Shown here: in pieces, positions 32,713-45,362 of the stretch
Numbering within the stretch: position 1 is the stretch's first letter
How the letters are laid out: every line of letters begins with the position of its first letter
Notes under the pieces: generated by a model
Databases searched by the model: none
Seen by the model: only the letters and a program-made list of their open reading frames with translations
What the model was told of the DNA's origin: nothing
Position numbers and translations under genes: made by a program
NCBI GenBank assembly: GCA_031772625.1
Contig: CM062817.1
Location: forward strand, 954,035,705 to 954,099,704
Origin: Pinus tabuliformis
Taxonomy: Eukaryota > Streptophyta > Pinopsida > Pinales > Pinaceae
Direction of reading: 5' to 3'
Length of the DNA: 64,000 nucleotides

Positions 32713-35642
32713 AAGGAAGTGATGCATGTTCCAGGATTGAAGAAGAATCTTATCTCTGTGGCGATGTTAGAAGACAAGGGATATGATGTTGTTTTCAGTG
32801 AGGGAAAGGCTTTCCTGCTCAGTAAGACAACTAGATAAACCCAGAAGATAGGGGTTCGAGTCATGAACCTTTATCAGTTGCATGTAGATGGCTGCGCAGC
32901 AATGGCATGCAAGGCAGAAGGAATGGTGAGCCGGGATGATGGCGAGCTGTGGCATAGGAGATTGGGTCACCTTCACCATGGATCCTTGAAGATACTGCAA
33001 CAGATTACTACTGGGCTTCCTAAAGGCACTCTTGCATAGTCAGATCAGTGCAAGGGGTGTACATTGGGAAAATTTGTGAAAGCCACCTTTCACGAGAAGG
33101 ATAGTCGTGCCACGACGATCCTTGAGAGAATTCACATAGACGTGTGTGGACCTTTCTCAGTAGCTTCGACAGCAAAGCACATGTACTATGTGATCTTTGT
33201 TGATGATTTATCTCGAAAGTGCTAGATCTTCTTCATGCAGAAGAAGAGCGAGACATAGTCAAAGTTCTGTGAGTTCAAAGCACTGGTCAAGAAGGAATCG
33301 GGGAAGAAGTTGAAGGCTCTTAGGAGTGACAATGGTGGTGAATTCATCTTTGGCGAGTTCAAGGACTTCTGCAACGCAGAAGGGATTCGAAGAGAGCTCA
33401 TAGCTCCCCATAACCCACAGCAGAACGGGGTTGCTGAGCGGAAGAACAGAACGATCGTGGGTGCTGCACGGGCGATGTTGCATGATCAGGGCCTACCCCT
33501 TCACTTGTGGGCGGAAGCATGCAATACTACAGTATATGTGCAGAACCGTTGTCCTCACAGGATACTTGGCATGAGTACACCCGAGGAGGCTTATTCTGGT
33601 AAGAGGCCTGATATTTCTCATTTGAGGATTTTTGGTTCTAACGTTTACATGCATGTGACGAAGGATGCCAGGAAGAAGCTGGAGCTGACCGTAGAGGTTG
33701 GGATATTTGTGGGGTACACTGATATGCCCCACAACTATCGTGTGTATTTGCCAGACAGTCGCAAGACTGTTGTGCAATGGGATATCAAATTTCAGGAGGA
33801 GAAAGCCATGAAGTTTTCGCTTGAGAGGGAGCCACACTTGCATGCAGATGAGGAGCTATTAGTTCCTAAGGATGAGCTTCAGGACGTGGATCAGCCGTAG
33901 GACGAAGTTCATGGAGTGGAAGAGACCACTCATGCAGTGCCAACCATCATAGGGCGAAAGCGCATTACGGAAGCTGACCAACTGGCTCAAGATGCAGAGA
34001 AGGTTGTAGGACCACCTACAGCTCAACGCAGACAGAGACAGTCACCTAATCGGTACACTGGATACATGGCTCTTGTGAGAAAATGTGTTGTGACTGAGCC
34101 ATCCTCTTTCGAGGAAGCTGTGGAGGATCCCGCATGGGTAGATGCCATGGTGGAAGAGTATGATTCGATTGTCAGAAACAGTGCATGGGAGATTGTCCCA
34201 AGACCGGAAGGGAAATCAGTGGTGGGTTCGAGATGGATCTACAAAGTGAAGCAGGCAGCTGACGGGAGTGTGGAGAAGTACAAGGCAAGATTTGTTGCCC
34301 GAGGCTTCTCACAGATAGAGGGGATCGATTATGAGGAGACCTTTGCACCTGTCACAAGGTATTCTTCCATACGGATGATTCTTGCTCTCTCAGCGCAGAT
34401 GGGGTGGCACATTCATCAGATGGATGTGAAGACTGCGTTCCTCAACGGAGTCATTGAGGAGGAGGTGTACATAGAGCAGCCCGAAGGTTTCGAGATCTTC
34501 AGCAGCGAGTCGCATGTGTGCAGGCTCAAGAGAGCGCTATATGGGTTGAAACAAGCACCACGTGCTTGGTACACACGGATAGACAGTTATTTCACTAGAC
34601 TTGGATTCTCCAAGAGTGAGGCGGATCCTAACCTATACCAGATTGTGGTGGAGGGTAAGTTGCTTATCATTGTACTTTATGTAGATGATTTGATTCTGAC
34701 AGGTGATGAGCTGTTGATACTTTCATGCAAGGATGATCTTGCTAAGGAGTTTGAGATGAAGGACTTGGGCCTCCTTCATTATTTCCTGGGATTGGAAATT
34801 TGCAGCGCAGTGATGGACTATTTGTTTCTCAGGGTAAGTATGCTCGGGAGATACTGGAGAAGTTCAACATGCATGGCTGCAAGCTTGTTGATACTCCTCT
34901 TCCTGGAGGTTGGAGGAAGGAGTATGCTACTTCAACAGAAGTAGTGGATGCCACTGTTTATCGACAGTTGGTGGGGTCGCTTATATATCTGGTCAATACA
35001 TGACCCGATATATGCTATGCTGTTAACCAACTTTCACAAGCTATGGTTAAGCCAACCAAGCTCTTCTGGAAGGCAGGCAAGCATGTATTGTGTTATCTCA
35101 GAGGCACATCGGGATATGGATTGTGGTACAGACAGGAGGATGAGGTGAAGCTATGTGGCTTCACGGATGCAGATTGGGCAGGGAGCCCAACAGACAGAAA
35201 GAGCACATCTGGAGGGATTTTCAGTATCGGGTCGACAACAGTTTCTTGGTACAGCAGGAAGCAGAGATCCATGGCACTTAGTTCAGCAGAGGCCGAGTAT
35301 ATGGCAGCAAGTTTGGCTGCATGCGAGGCTATATGGATGAGGAAGATCCTGGTTGGGTTGTTCGGTTCATACTTGGAGCCTACTGTGATTTATTGTGATA
35401 ACCAGAGTTGCATTAAACTCTCGGATAATCCAGTATTTCATGATAGATCTAAGCACATTGACATCAGGTACCATCATATCAGAGATTGTGTGCAGCGGAG
35501 AATCATGTTACTTTCATACATTCCCACGGAGGATCAGGATGCTGATATCTTGACGAAGGCGCTCACCAGGAGCAAATTCGAATACCACCTAGGCAGGATA
35601 GGGGTTGCTGATAATCCATATCTTGTTGAGAGGGAGTGTTGA
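32713..35642 (+). pseudogene. Copia pol: integrase, reverse transcriptase, RNase H, broken
   Basis: The GAG-pre-integrase motif is at about 32,940 ('ELWHRRLGHLHHGSL'). The integrase D-D-E parts are visible ('HIDVCGPF', 'LRSDNGGEF', 'NGVAERKNRT'). Reverse transcriptase runs from about 34,180 with 'MDVKTAFLNG' and catalytic YVDD at 34,678-34,689. RNase H/C-terminal motifs include 'TDADWAGSPTDRKST' and 'ADILTKAL'. Premature stops lie at 32,836 (TAA), 33,037, 33,223, 33,256 and 33,898 (all TAG), and 35,001 (TGA). The reading frame changes at about 34,801, consistent with a one-base loss. The final stop at 35,640 lies just inside the 3' LTR. Confidence 0.95.
35627..35636 (+). other. Copia polypurine tract
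   Basis: TGAGAGGGAG directly before the 3' LTR, the expected plus-strand primer. It overlaps the end of the RNase H frame. Confidence 0.8.
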
Positions 35643-36773
35643 GAATGCAACAAGATGATGGAGCTTAGTGAAAAGAAGTCACCTTCACTAAGTGGGCCCG
35701 CAGGCTATTTTTGGGGCCAAAGTCTATTTTTGGACTATGTCTATTTTTAGACATATGGATCATGGTCTATGAGTTGCAGGATGCTATTTGTGGATGATTG
35801 GTCATGGTGGTAAAAATAGATGGACTTCTATTTTTAGACATATGGGCGGAGTCTATTTTTATACTGCCAGGCTAAAAATAGAACATTCGAATATTATTAG
35901 CTCATAATAATATTTGGACTATAAACATTATCTTATCCTCTTGGAGCACTTTAGTTTGAGCTATAGATGTGGCACATGCAGCTGTCAGAAGGAAATACGC
36001 TTTTCTTGTGGATCAGTTAAGCTATTGCATGATGGACTTCAATTAGAACTCAAGTGATTGAGTTTGGTGGAGTTGATTGAGGAGTTGATGGAGTTGTGTT
36101 TAGTTTGACTTGGTTGAACTAGTTGTATTTAGTTTAACTACAAATACACTAGTGATGAGTGATGTGAATTAATTGTTAATTAATTCACTAATTATTAACT
36201 CATAAAGCAACTAAAGAATACATCAGTTAACTTAGTGCATGGACAGTTCAGTGGAGACAGGTGTTAGAGGTTGAGATTGCTATCAGTTGTGACTATAGTT
36301 GTGCATGAGATTTGCACAATCAATGGATTGAGTATTGCCAATGAGGATTGCGTGGTTCAGCCAAGGGAAATACGAGTTTGGATCAACCATACTCATCTAT
36401 TCTCATGCAGGATTGCGCAGTGGAGGCAGGCAAGCAGTGGAGGAGATTTGAACTTGTGATTGATTCAGATCTGAGCTAGTTTTGTGTGTAACAGGTGGAG
36501 ATAGTACTGAGTACTTGTGAGGAGTATTGTACTATGTATTGTTACATGTTCTCAATCATTATAATATACAGATAGTGTGGGGTTTTCAACTGTATGCTTT
36601 CCCCGGATTACATACTGTGTTAATGTGCGCATGCGATTGATGTTTCATTGTTTTTAATTCTGCAAAATTGATGATCAACGTAGAGGAGGTTACGTATTGT
36701 GCATGCATTCCACAATAGTTTATAATCAGGATAATCTCTGTGAATAAGTGTCATATTATTCAAAATTTCTACA
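35637..36773 (+). repeat. Copia 3' LTR
   Basis: 1,137 bp, same length and ends as the 5' LTR. Most differences from it are transitions. Confidence 0.97.
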
Positions 36774-39099
36774 CAATGCAGGTGCAAAGGGGAGCAACTT
36801 GTAGGTGATTGAACGCAGGCCACAATGGAGCAACCTATAGGTGAACGTTGTCTGACAAGAGGCTAGGGAGCGTTGATCCTAAAACTAGCTCAAATGATGT
36901 AGTTTCAGGCAAGAACTTTGGGGAACGAAAGAGACATGCTTAGGGCTTTGTGTAAGATGATGACAAGTGGGAATACGACGTTGATTGATCCCATTAGGAG
37001 GCTTATTGACCATATGTGACAAAGTGGCCTATAACTTATTGCCCCCTAAAGCGCAAGTCAGAAACGATGACTGATGACTGAAGTGCTTTACCTTGTGACA
37101 AGTTGGGATCAAGAACAATCAACGAGCTTCATCTGTTACAATACATTTTCATCATGACATCTTTGTTGTTGAGGGAGGCATACCCATACTCAACACATAA
37201 GCTAACATAACATGTACAATGATCAAAAGACACGTCCACAGATGACAACTGGTGGACCCATGATTAGATGATTGTCTGTATGATCATGGTCATCATACAT
37301 TGTGATCTTTGTATAACTCTTGAAATCGCAACCCGGATGGATGAAACAAGATATGGGGTTTTCTATCTCCTTCACACAACCAACCAATGGACAAGTCTAA
37401 CCATGTGAATCAATGAGTTGAGGTTGGACATGGCAGACACCATCTAATTACTGGTCGATGTTGTACGTCGTTAACAGACGTGAGAGAAACCACCGATGAT
37501 GTTAATGGATCTCAAGGTACTATAGTACAATCTGTATGGTGTGAATAAATGAGTTGATGTCGAACACCACACAAAGTCTTTCAGTCGAAGGCCATTGATG
37601 TAAACCTGTCATCGAGAGCGAGGAAACTTTCCATTAATGTATGCAAGAACTAAGGTACCAAAGGGTATGTTTCTAAGTCAACTTCTTGGATAATGTGTTG
37701 ATGTCAACAAGAAGTGACCCGTCGCAGGAGGGCCTTGATGTATCCCCCATCAATGACACAAAATGAGTATCATGATTGAGACAGAATGATGTTGATACGG
37801 AACTGGATCAAGAAAGGCAAACATGGAATGAAGGCTTAAGAGTATTGTAACGGATATCAACTGAATGACTTCTCTTGAACACACCGACGACACTGAATGG
37901 AGTTGGCAGCATTGACCCAAAACTGAAATGGAGGCTCTAAAAATGGTATGATAACTAAAAGATAAGAAAATTACCCAACCCAATAGCCATGAAAATCAAG
38001 TGGAAGAGTGTCGTCTTCAAGAGCAACTCGCAGCCATTAGAAAATGGAATACCATATTTTCCCAATTTCCCCAACCATACTGGTCAGCGCCTCTTTTTTT
38101 TTAGCAAGCTTGAGGAGGATAACATATGTTTGATTTGTAAGTTCACCCTTCGGATGAATCCCTTGGAATATATTTAACGAACCCTAAGAAGGAGAGGCTC
38201 GACTTTATCATGTTCAACAAGTCCATCGTTGTTTGATGTTTTAACAAGTCCAACGAATGTAAAACTCGACATCTTTTTCATGTTTAGAGAGTTTGAGAAA
38301 GAGGTGAAAAAGAAAACTCCAGAGATCCCTTTTCGTAGATAGTCTCTCAATTCCAAAAAGGTAGAAAATGACACTCAAGAGAACCTCTTACCCATGTTCG
38401 ACTAAAGTATTCTTTTTTCGTAGATAGTCTATCTCAGTCCAGAAAAGGGTTAAACTTACACTGAGTAGATGTCTTTTCATTTACTTTTATGAGTTCAAAA
38501 AGATAAGTGCTTGACGATCTTTTCATATTTGGGAGTCTGAAAGAGTTGATAGAGGACTCCTCCAAGAGGAACGAGTGCTATAAAGGGTAGCAACTTGTTC
38601 TGGTATTAATGGAACTACTCAAAACAGGTAGAGGTCAAGAAGCTGGCTAATAAGACCACTCATCGCAGGAGTTCCTCGGGAAAGGGTAAAAACCAAGTGA
38701 AAGTGTATGATTGGCCAAGAAGATGGTGATGATGGAATGAAAAAACCAAGGCTCATATGGGAAAAACATGCTTATAAAAAAATGCAATCACGAGGGATAA
38801 AAAGGGAATGGTTTCATTTTTACAGAAGCTTGAAACATGGGAAATTATGCTTGAAATTAGTTTCATTTTTACACAAGCTTAAAACAAAGGAAAAACTATG
38901 CTTGGAGGAAATTTGCATGCCCCAGCATAATGACTCAATTCGAGGTACATGACCCCCAAGCTTCATTTCATGCGTCTAAGTAGACTACTATGTACTAACA
39001 GGTGGATGGAATGAATGTTCATTTACAAGATCAAGTGAAAGACTCGACTAGGAATTTACGAGATCTAATCAAAGACTCTAATTGAAAGGGGATTTGTTT

Positions 39100-39362
39100 C
39101 ATTTTTTAACGAGCTTGACATAGGAAAAGAACTATGCTCATAGGAACCTATTTCATTTTTTTAACGAGGTTGACATAGTAAAGAACTATCTTCATAAGAG
39201 CTTGTTTCATTTTTTAATGAGCTTGACACAAGAAAATGAACTTTTCTCCGAAGAACCTTGTTTCATTTTTTAACGAGCTTGACACAAGAAAAAGGAACTA
39301 TGCTCCAAACTTGTTTCATTTTTTAATTAGATTGACACAAGAAAAGGAACTTTGCTCAAGAC
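39100..39362. repeat. ~55-bp tandem array in the old element
   Basis: Five units, each containing 'TTTCATTTTTTAACGAGCTT', 'GACACAAGAAAAGGAACT' and a CTC-containing end. Related to the array at 47,490-47,755. Confidence 0.9.
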
Positions 39363-39367
39363 CTTGA

Positions 39368-39859
39368 TCATGACCACCAAGAGGCCATGGCTTCCAATAG
39401 GTTCCCATCAAATAGGAGAACAACGCTATGGAAGGGATACATATCAAGGGATCCAATGGAAAGATCAGACTCCAATACCCCTAGTAAATGATTCACCATA
39501 TCGTCTACTAGATCGTCAGTAGTAGCGGGCATGGAACAGGTTGCCACATAATTAATTTGTGGTGAGGGAGATACTGCTTGCATATAAGGACCATTTAGGG
39601 ATGTTTCTTGATTGGCATCCAAATTAGGACCAACAAACGAAAGTTGGTCAATAGTCACGATCCTTCCTTCATACGGGAAACACATCACACAAAAGAGTGA
39701 AGAAACAAGATCTCCCATGACATAAACATAGTCATGCCCAAGGAGTAAATTTAAATGCAAAGGTCCTTGGACTACCATCACATCGATTAGACAGTCTTTC
39801 CTCCCAAAGTAATAGGCAACTTAGGAAGGACCCCTAACGATTGAATGATTCCTGTGTTA
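39368..39859 (-). pseudogene. Protease-domain ORF of the old element (C-terminal part)
   Basis: Minus-strand reading gives 'MMVVQGPLHLNLLLGHDYVY' and 'GRIVTIDQLSF'. This is the end of a retropepsin-like domain plus a linker seen also in the nested element (47,762-48,200). The frame is cut by the gypsy LTR at 39,860. Its upstream part is at 61,041-61,302. Confidence 0.75.
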
Positions 39860-42401
39860 TGATAAGCCTCATCATTGTGCAATTATATGGGCCTTAATTG
39901 GCCTTAATTCACCTCCTATCTTAGTCAAACCAACTATTCTCACTACTTATTGCATACTTTTGATTATATTTTGTTTATGAAATGAGTTAGAGTTGAATAT
40001 GTTGCTTTGTGGTCTAATGTGCATGAAATGTAGGAATAAAGGATAAAAGCAAGGAAAATGAAGGAATAAAGGACAAAAGCAAGGAAAATGCAGGTACAAA
40101 GGATAAAATCAAGGAACTATGGCAAAGACCTTGGTAAAACTAGAATGGGACAAGGGAGAGTAATTATAGGAGGTAAATCCTTCTCATTTACTACCCCTCC
40201 ATTGGCATATTCCTTCACCAGCTCGGAGTGCAAACAACCATAACTTTGAAGTCTAGAAGACAACCGAGCAAGTGAAAAGGACAGAAACTAGTTTTTCTTG
40301 AATTAGAGGCCAAGCCTTCCTAATGGGAAGAAAGTTGTTAGAGACTTCACATGTATAAATAGAGAGGTTTAGGGCCTCAGTAGGATTCAGACTTCATTTG
40401 TAAAAACTCTGTTTTATTTTTGAGCTGCAAGAGACTTGTGACAGTTTGTCATGTAATCCAGGGTTTTTATAATAAGAATGAGTTTTGTTTAAGCCATCTC
40501 TGAGTTAACTCCGAGGGCTGAAGCTCTTGGGTTAGGACCCAACTCGAGCAGCCAAAGCTCCTCTTTACTGTACATATATGCTAGCATAGAGTTCTGTTCT
40601 GTTTATTTTCTTAAGTAGTTTTATGGTTTTCACTGTTTATTTGCTTAAGTAAGTTGCACTTTCATTACAACAATATAGCGTGGATTATTGATGGCTTTCC
40701 TATTCATTTTCTTCAGTAGCTGCATTTGTTGTAGTTTACTTCCATTTATGCCTTCTTTCAGTTCACAGGTCAGTTAGAGGAAAAAGATCACTATCGGGTT
40801 GCGCGCAGGTGTCTCGGCCTCATCTCCTCCCTCTGGGACCATGACTTGAGGAAGAGACACTTCAAATACCCAAAAAACTTTGGTTTCTGGTTCTCGCATG
40901 AGATATGGGGTTTGCTGTTTGATGTAGTTATTTGTTCACCCACACTGGTTTTTCTGTTGTTTTCCTTTAAAAACCTCCTTCAGCATGTTCTTCATGCATC
41001 GCTTCCTCGTCGTCCGATCCGCAAAAAACCTTCACAATCACCGTCTGATCCATTAGTTTTCCCAACTGCCACTTACTTTATGTGCTTTAAGTCCCCACCG
41101 TTGATTTGCCTCGCCTGATTCGATGGCTATCGCTTCACCCCGATCGCCAACTAGCTTGGCCGATCTCCACCGTTGATCAGCCCCGCCTGATCCGATGGCT
41201 GTCGCTTCACCCGATCGCCAACTAGCTTGGTCGATCTCCACCGTTGATCAGCCCCGCTTGATCCAACGGTTATCGCGCAATCTCGCTTGGATTAGTGCAC
41301 GACCGTTATCCGCCCAAGAGCACACGAGAAAAGTGGTTTTCCTGTGCTACGTGTCACGCAGTTAGGCCAATCGCGTGAAATTTCAAAATATAGCTTACAG
41401 CCTCAAGGGCGTGCGAGAAACTACTTACCGCCTTAGAAACCCGCCCCATCATTTTCGCAAGTTTCTTTTTCCTATGATACAATCTCCATTGTCCATCTCT
41501 TGACTTCATCTGTGCGATAAGATCTCAGCTGTTCATCGTGTGCATTCATCCTGTTCACCCATCTAGTCACTTAATCCGCGCGATAAGATCCCAGCCGTTC
41601 ATTGCTTCGTTACTTCGTTCGTCCATATCTTCACTTAATCCCTCGTGATACGATCTTCATCGTTCATCTGCTATGTTAACCTTGTTCATCCATCCATTCA
41701 CTTAATCTTCGCGATTAGATCTCGACCATTCTTATGCTTTATTGCCTTGTTCATCCATCCATTCACTTAAGCCTTCGCGATACGATCTCCACCATTCATC
41801 ATGTTCATTCACCTCGTTCATCCATTTATTCGCTTAAAGCCCCGCAATAAGATCTCCACCGTCCATCTTCTGCTCGTTGATCGATCCAACGGTCCCTATG
41901 CAATACTGCGTCCTTACGTCCTCCTTTCATTCATTCCGAACTCCAATTGCTCTTCCGCTTGAAACTCAATTTAGTCTAAGTTTATTTTTTTACACCTTAG
42001 TCTAGTTTAATGTTTTTTTAATTCTGCAACTTAGATAGCAGCCTTAGGTTAGTGATTGTTTTAGAAATTCTACTTAGCATAGTTGTTTAATTGGTTAGTT
42101 AGGTTATGGTGCGGTTTATCATTACATGTTGTTTTCTTCAATATTGCAATAGAAGTAGCTCTCCCTTATGATAGATTTGCTCTTCTTTTATCAAAGAGTT
42201 AAGCTTCTTCTGATACTATAGAAGTCTGGCTTGGAACCCCTGGGGTCTCTTGCCAAATAAGCAATGATAACAGGCAGTACCTTCACTTCTACTTGTGCAT
42301 ATAGCACTGTCACCTCCAAGTTTGTACGAACCCTGGGTTGATAAGTAAAGCTGGTAGCCCTAGGAGTTGCAGCATTCTTGTTGCATTTCTTAGGCTCGTC
42401 A
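39860..42401 (+). repeat. Gypsy 5' LTR
   Basis: TGATAAGCC ... GGCTCGTCA. It contains ~30-bp repeats ('GGAATAAAGGATAAAAGC' type) at about 40,030-40,110, a duplicated ~75-bp block at 41,110-41,270, and the minisatellite at 41,470-41,880. A short stretch at 40,846-41,118 is open but has no recognisable domain. Confidence 0.93.
41470..41880. repeat. ~65-bp minisatellite in gypsy LTR
   Basis: Seven units, each with a form of 'GCGATAAGATCTCCACCGTTCATC' and 'TTCATCCATCCATTCACTTAA', at about 41,474, 41,514, 41,580, 41,645, 41,710, 41,777 and 41,845. The 3' LTR has the same array at about 60,190-60,610. Confidence 0.9.
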
Positions 42402-42406
42402 CTTTT

Positions 42407-42424
42407 TGGCATCGTTGCCGGGGA
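42407..42424 (+). other. Gypsy primer-binding site (tRNA-Asp type)
   Basis: TGGCATCGTTGCCGGGGA, five bases after the LTR. It matches the tRNA-Asp primer site typical of Athila elements (TGGCGCCGTTGCCGGGGA) at 16 of 18 positions. Confidence 0.9.
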
Positions 42425-42649
42425 GCTTTCTAAGTAGAAGTAATTACTGCTTTTCTTCTACTTCTAGTCTTCAACTTTCTTTTCTTCTACTTCTTATCCT
42501 CAACTTTCTTCCATTAGTTTATTTCTACAAAAGTAATATAGTTTCTTTCTTTATTTCATTTGTCATTATCTGCTTTCCTTTCCATTCTGCAAGTACTTTC
42601 TAGCTTTAAAGAAAATATTACAAAAACCAACCCAAAAACATTTCCTTTC

Positions 42650-44176
42650 ATGCCTCATAGGAATAGGGATAATTCAGGGAAATTCTTGACAAATACCCCC
42701 ACTACATCCAACAGTCAATCTTCTCTCTTCTTCAATGGCTGTGAAGTGGAAGAACCTTTAGGTGAGGAACCTTACATATTTGCGGAACCTACAAGGGAGG
42801 AAGAAGAGGAAGAACCCATTCCTACTGAACCAATGGCTGGAAACCAAAATGACAAGTGAGATAGAGAGAGAATTTAGAGTGCCTTCCCCATCACAGAAAC
42901 CAATGGGGACACTAAGATGAAGAATATAATCCCCTCTGTTATACCTCATTTCCATTGCCTGACCACAGAGGACCCTGACACTTTCCTATTTGAGTTTGTT
43001 GTTATATGTCGAACCTATGACTATACAGATGATGAGAAAAAGTTAAAATTGTTTCCATCTACCCTCAAGGATGCAACATTGTGTTAGTTCATGGGTTTAC
43101 CTGGAGATAGCATCGCAACTTGGGCTCAGATGCAATAGACTTTTAACAACAAATATAGGGACTAATGTAGGTCAAAGGATACTATAGAAGAGATTTTCAG
43201 GATGAATCCTTAGAAGACTATGAAGAAAGATTCCAGCTCAGTTACAAAAGGGCCAGGTGCACACTTGACCCTGAGTCACTAAAGTTGGTCCTACTTAGAG
43301 GAGTAAGGAAGGATCTCATGGATACCTTACATATGATAGTAGGAGGAGATGTCTGCCAATTACCCTATGAGGATATTAAGATTGTCTTTAGAAACCATTC
43401 TAGGGCAGCCAGGAAGAAGGGTAGGGGTAGTCAACCTATGGCCAGTACATCATCCTCCAACTTATCCATCAATGGTGAAATTGGAAATATGTTCGAAGAT
43501 TTCAAAAGTGATATGCTACAAACCCTTGCCTCGCAATTGGATACAATGAACATCAAAAGGAAGCAAGAGGAAGCAGAGAAAGCCTTGGCCATCTTTTGTC
43601 TTGGATGCACCAGGAGACATCCTAGGAACGAATGTCCACTGAATTGTATTAAGATTTGCTTAGTCTGTGAAGAAAACCAGTCCACAGACAAGTGCCCTTC
43701 TTTACCTGGACTCAAATTTGTGTATCAAGGCGCTGAAGGTGTCACTGACGAGCTTTGCTACATCAACCAAAGGAAACCTCCTAGGCCTAGACCATACCAA
43801 CAGGGTATGAAAGGGTCATCCCATGCATATTACAACCCCAACCAAACCACAACTATACCTTCTTGGGGACCCCCTGCTCATCCTTCTTGTTCTATACCCC
43901 CCCCCCCCTTAGTCCTATGCATCTCAGTATCAATCCCAGCCAGCCAACCAGTCATTTCAACCTTATGTTCAGCCAAAACATTAGTGGAATACCCCACCCT
44001 AGGGGTGGAGGCCCCAATTCAACAATGTTCCAGCCCTATTGCCTCCACCACCTACCCAACCACAACTCCTGCACTCTGTTCCACCTAAGTAACCCCAGAT
44101 GCCTGCCCAGCCAAATTTGAACCCAAACAATAGGCAAGCTCAACAAGTATACAGTGGAGAGACATCATACCCAGCT
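42650..44176 (+). pseudogene. Gypsy gag, broken
   Basis: Begins at the ATG at 42,650 with an acidic N-terminus ('EEEEEEPIPTEP'). A retrotransposon gag domain follows in shifting frames ('DPDTFLFEF', 'KLKLFPSTLKDATL', 'FMGLPGDSIATWAQMQ'), interrupted by several stops from 42,857 on. From 43,285 to 44,088 a longer open part ends the capsid region. It carries Cys/His knuckles ('CLGCTRRHPRNEC', 'CLVCEENQSTDKC') and a Pro-rich tail. The nested element splits the gene after 44,176; it resumes at 52,461 with 'VEIQEINLRSGR', a sequence typical before the Athila protease. Confidence 0.88.
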
Positions 44177-44177
44177 G

Positions 44178-45348
44178 TGAAGTAGGAAAGTGTTCCCTCT
44201 GCAGACAGAGGCAACCCCTTTAGCCCTAGAGTGGGTCTAGTCACAGCAAAGACAAAACAACAATTGATTCCCTTAAATAGTCATCATAGGAGGCCTACCT
44301 CAAACCGATGGTTGATGAAGTTTCCGTTTCACTGCTCCAGCTTCCGTTTCTTTCTCCTCAATAAGCAATCAACCTAAAACACCACAAGAAAACAACAGAG
44401 CACATAACTGAGAACAATAATGATCTATTTACTTGTAAAGTCAAGGAGTCACAAGCCATCAAGTAGATTATACACAAGATATCGGAAATCGTCACTGCTT
44501 GTATTAAAAATGAACCAAGAGCAAACTTACAACCATGCCTTGACGTCACATGTCTTCTCGGAGGGTCCAGTCAGTATGTTCCTTCAAGCATTCACTCTTA
44601 AGAAAGGGTCTCCCAATAGGATAGTAGCTCTCTCTCACTATCAAGCCCTTATGCAAAGCTAAGATACTCTACAACCTCTTATCAAACTATTAGCAATCCC
44701 ACACTTGCCACACTCACACTAAATCTATCTACTTATTTTCAAACCAAACTCAAAAGAACCAGCAAGCACTAATTCCAGCACCCAAGAACTAGCAGATCAT
44801 AGCAATGGTGAATGATTTTATAGGAGAAGGAGTCTCCATGAAATGAGGGAGAGGGAGCTTATCCTTAAGGGAGGATGCACAAGAGGCGAAACCACCATCC
44901 CAGAGGAGGAAAGGCAACCCAAACTGACCCAACAACCAGCTCTAGAAACACCCAGAAGGCTGACTATTTAAACAAATTTGCCAAATCTGGATCGTCGTAG
45001 GTCATGAACTAAGGATCAACGATGACGTCGCAATGAGGCAATGCATTTAGACCAATCATCGCAATAAATAGCTAGGAGCCTCACGCCGAGCCCTAAAATT
45101 TGACCGTCACTAAAAACACGTGTACACCTATGACGGTGTCGCGACGAGACTGTTCATGACAAGGGATCGTTGCACATTTTAATGTCTTATTAGCGAAGAT
45201 GCATACACTTAGGGAAAAGGGTCATTCTTCAGCATCAGAGAGCATTGTTTAATCTTTTTGCATAAGTGGGAAGATATGGACATGTTTATTTGATACATGA
45301 CACAGCAGAGGGACTAAGATGAGGACAGTGACAAATTACTGTGTAACA
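44178..45348 (-). repeat. Nested element 3' LTR (left copy)
   Basis: 1,171 bp, plus-strand ends TGAAGTAGG ... GTGTAACA. Same as 51,288-52,460 apart from substitutions and small indels. Confidence 0.95.
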
Positions 45349-45362
45349 GATGCCCCCTAAAG
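45349..45362 (-). other. Nested element polypurine tract
   Basis: On the minus strand this reads GCTTTAGGGGGCATC-like purine-rich DNA just upstream of the 3' LTR. The same tract is at about 37,041 in the old element. Confidence 0.7.

Larger units (their letters stand above)
30275..36773 (+). mobile_element. Ty1/copia LTR retrotransposon, structurally complete
   Basis: The 6,499-bp element is flanked by CAATG (30,270-30,274 and 36,774-36,778). It has two 1,137-bp LTRs, a tRNA-Met primer site at 31,412, gag, protease, integrase, reverse transcriptase and RNase H in copia order, and a purine tract before the 3' LTR. The LTRs differ at about 28 positions by eye (about 2.5%), so it is the youngest dated insertion here. 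Stops and one frameshift make it non-autonomous now. Confidence 0.97.
36779..39859 (-). mobile_element. Old non-autonomous LTR element, left part
   Basis: From about 37,041 this matches the interior of the nested element at 45,349-48,200: the same 'TGCCCCCTAAAGC' tract, the 'CCCCCATCAATGACA' block, the ~55-bp array and the protease-domain ORF. Before 37,041 it may be LTR. It is cut at 39,859 by the gypsy insertion and resumes at 61,041. No reverse transcriptase seen. Confidence 0.75.

Noticed and set aside
39100..39362. CRISPR-like array
   Set aside because: Units are contiguous, diverged tandem repeats inside a plant retroelement, without spacers.
43285..44088. Stand-alone 267-aa gene
   Set aside because: It is the zinc-knuckle part of gypsy gag, continuous with gag pieces on both sides.
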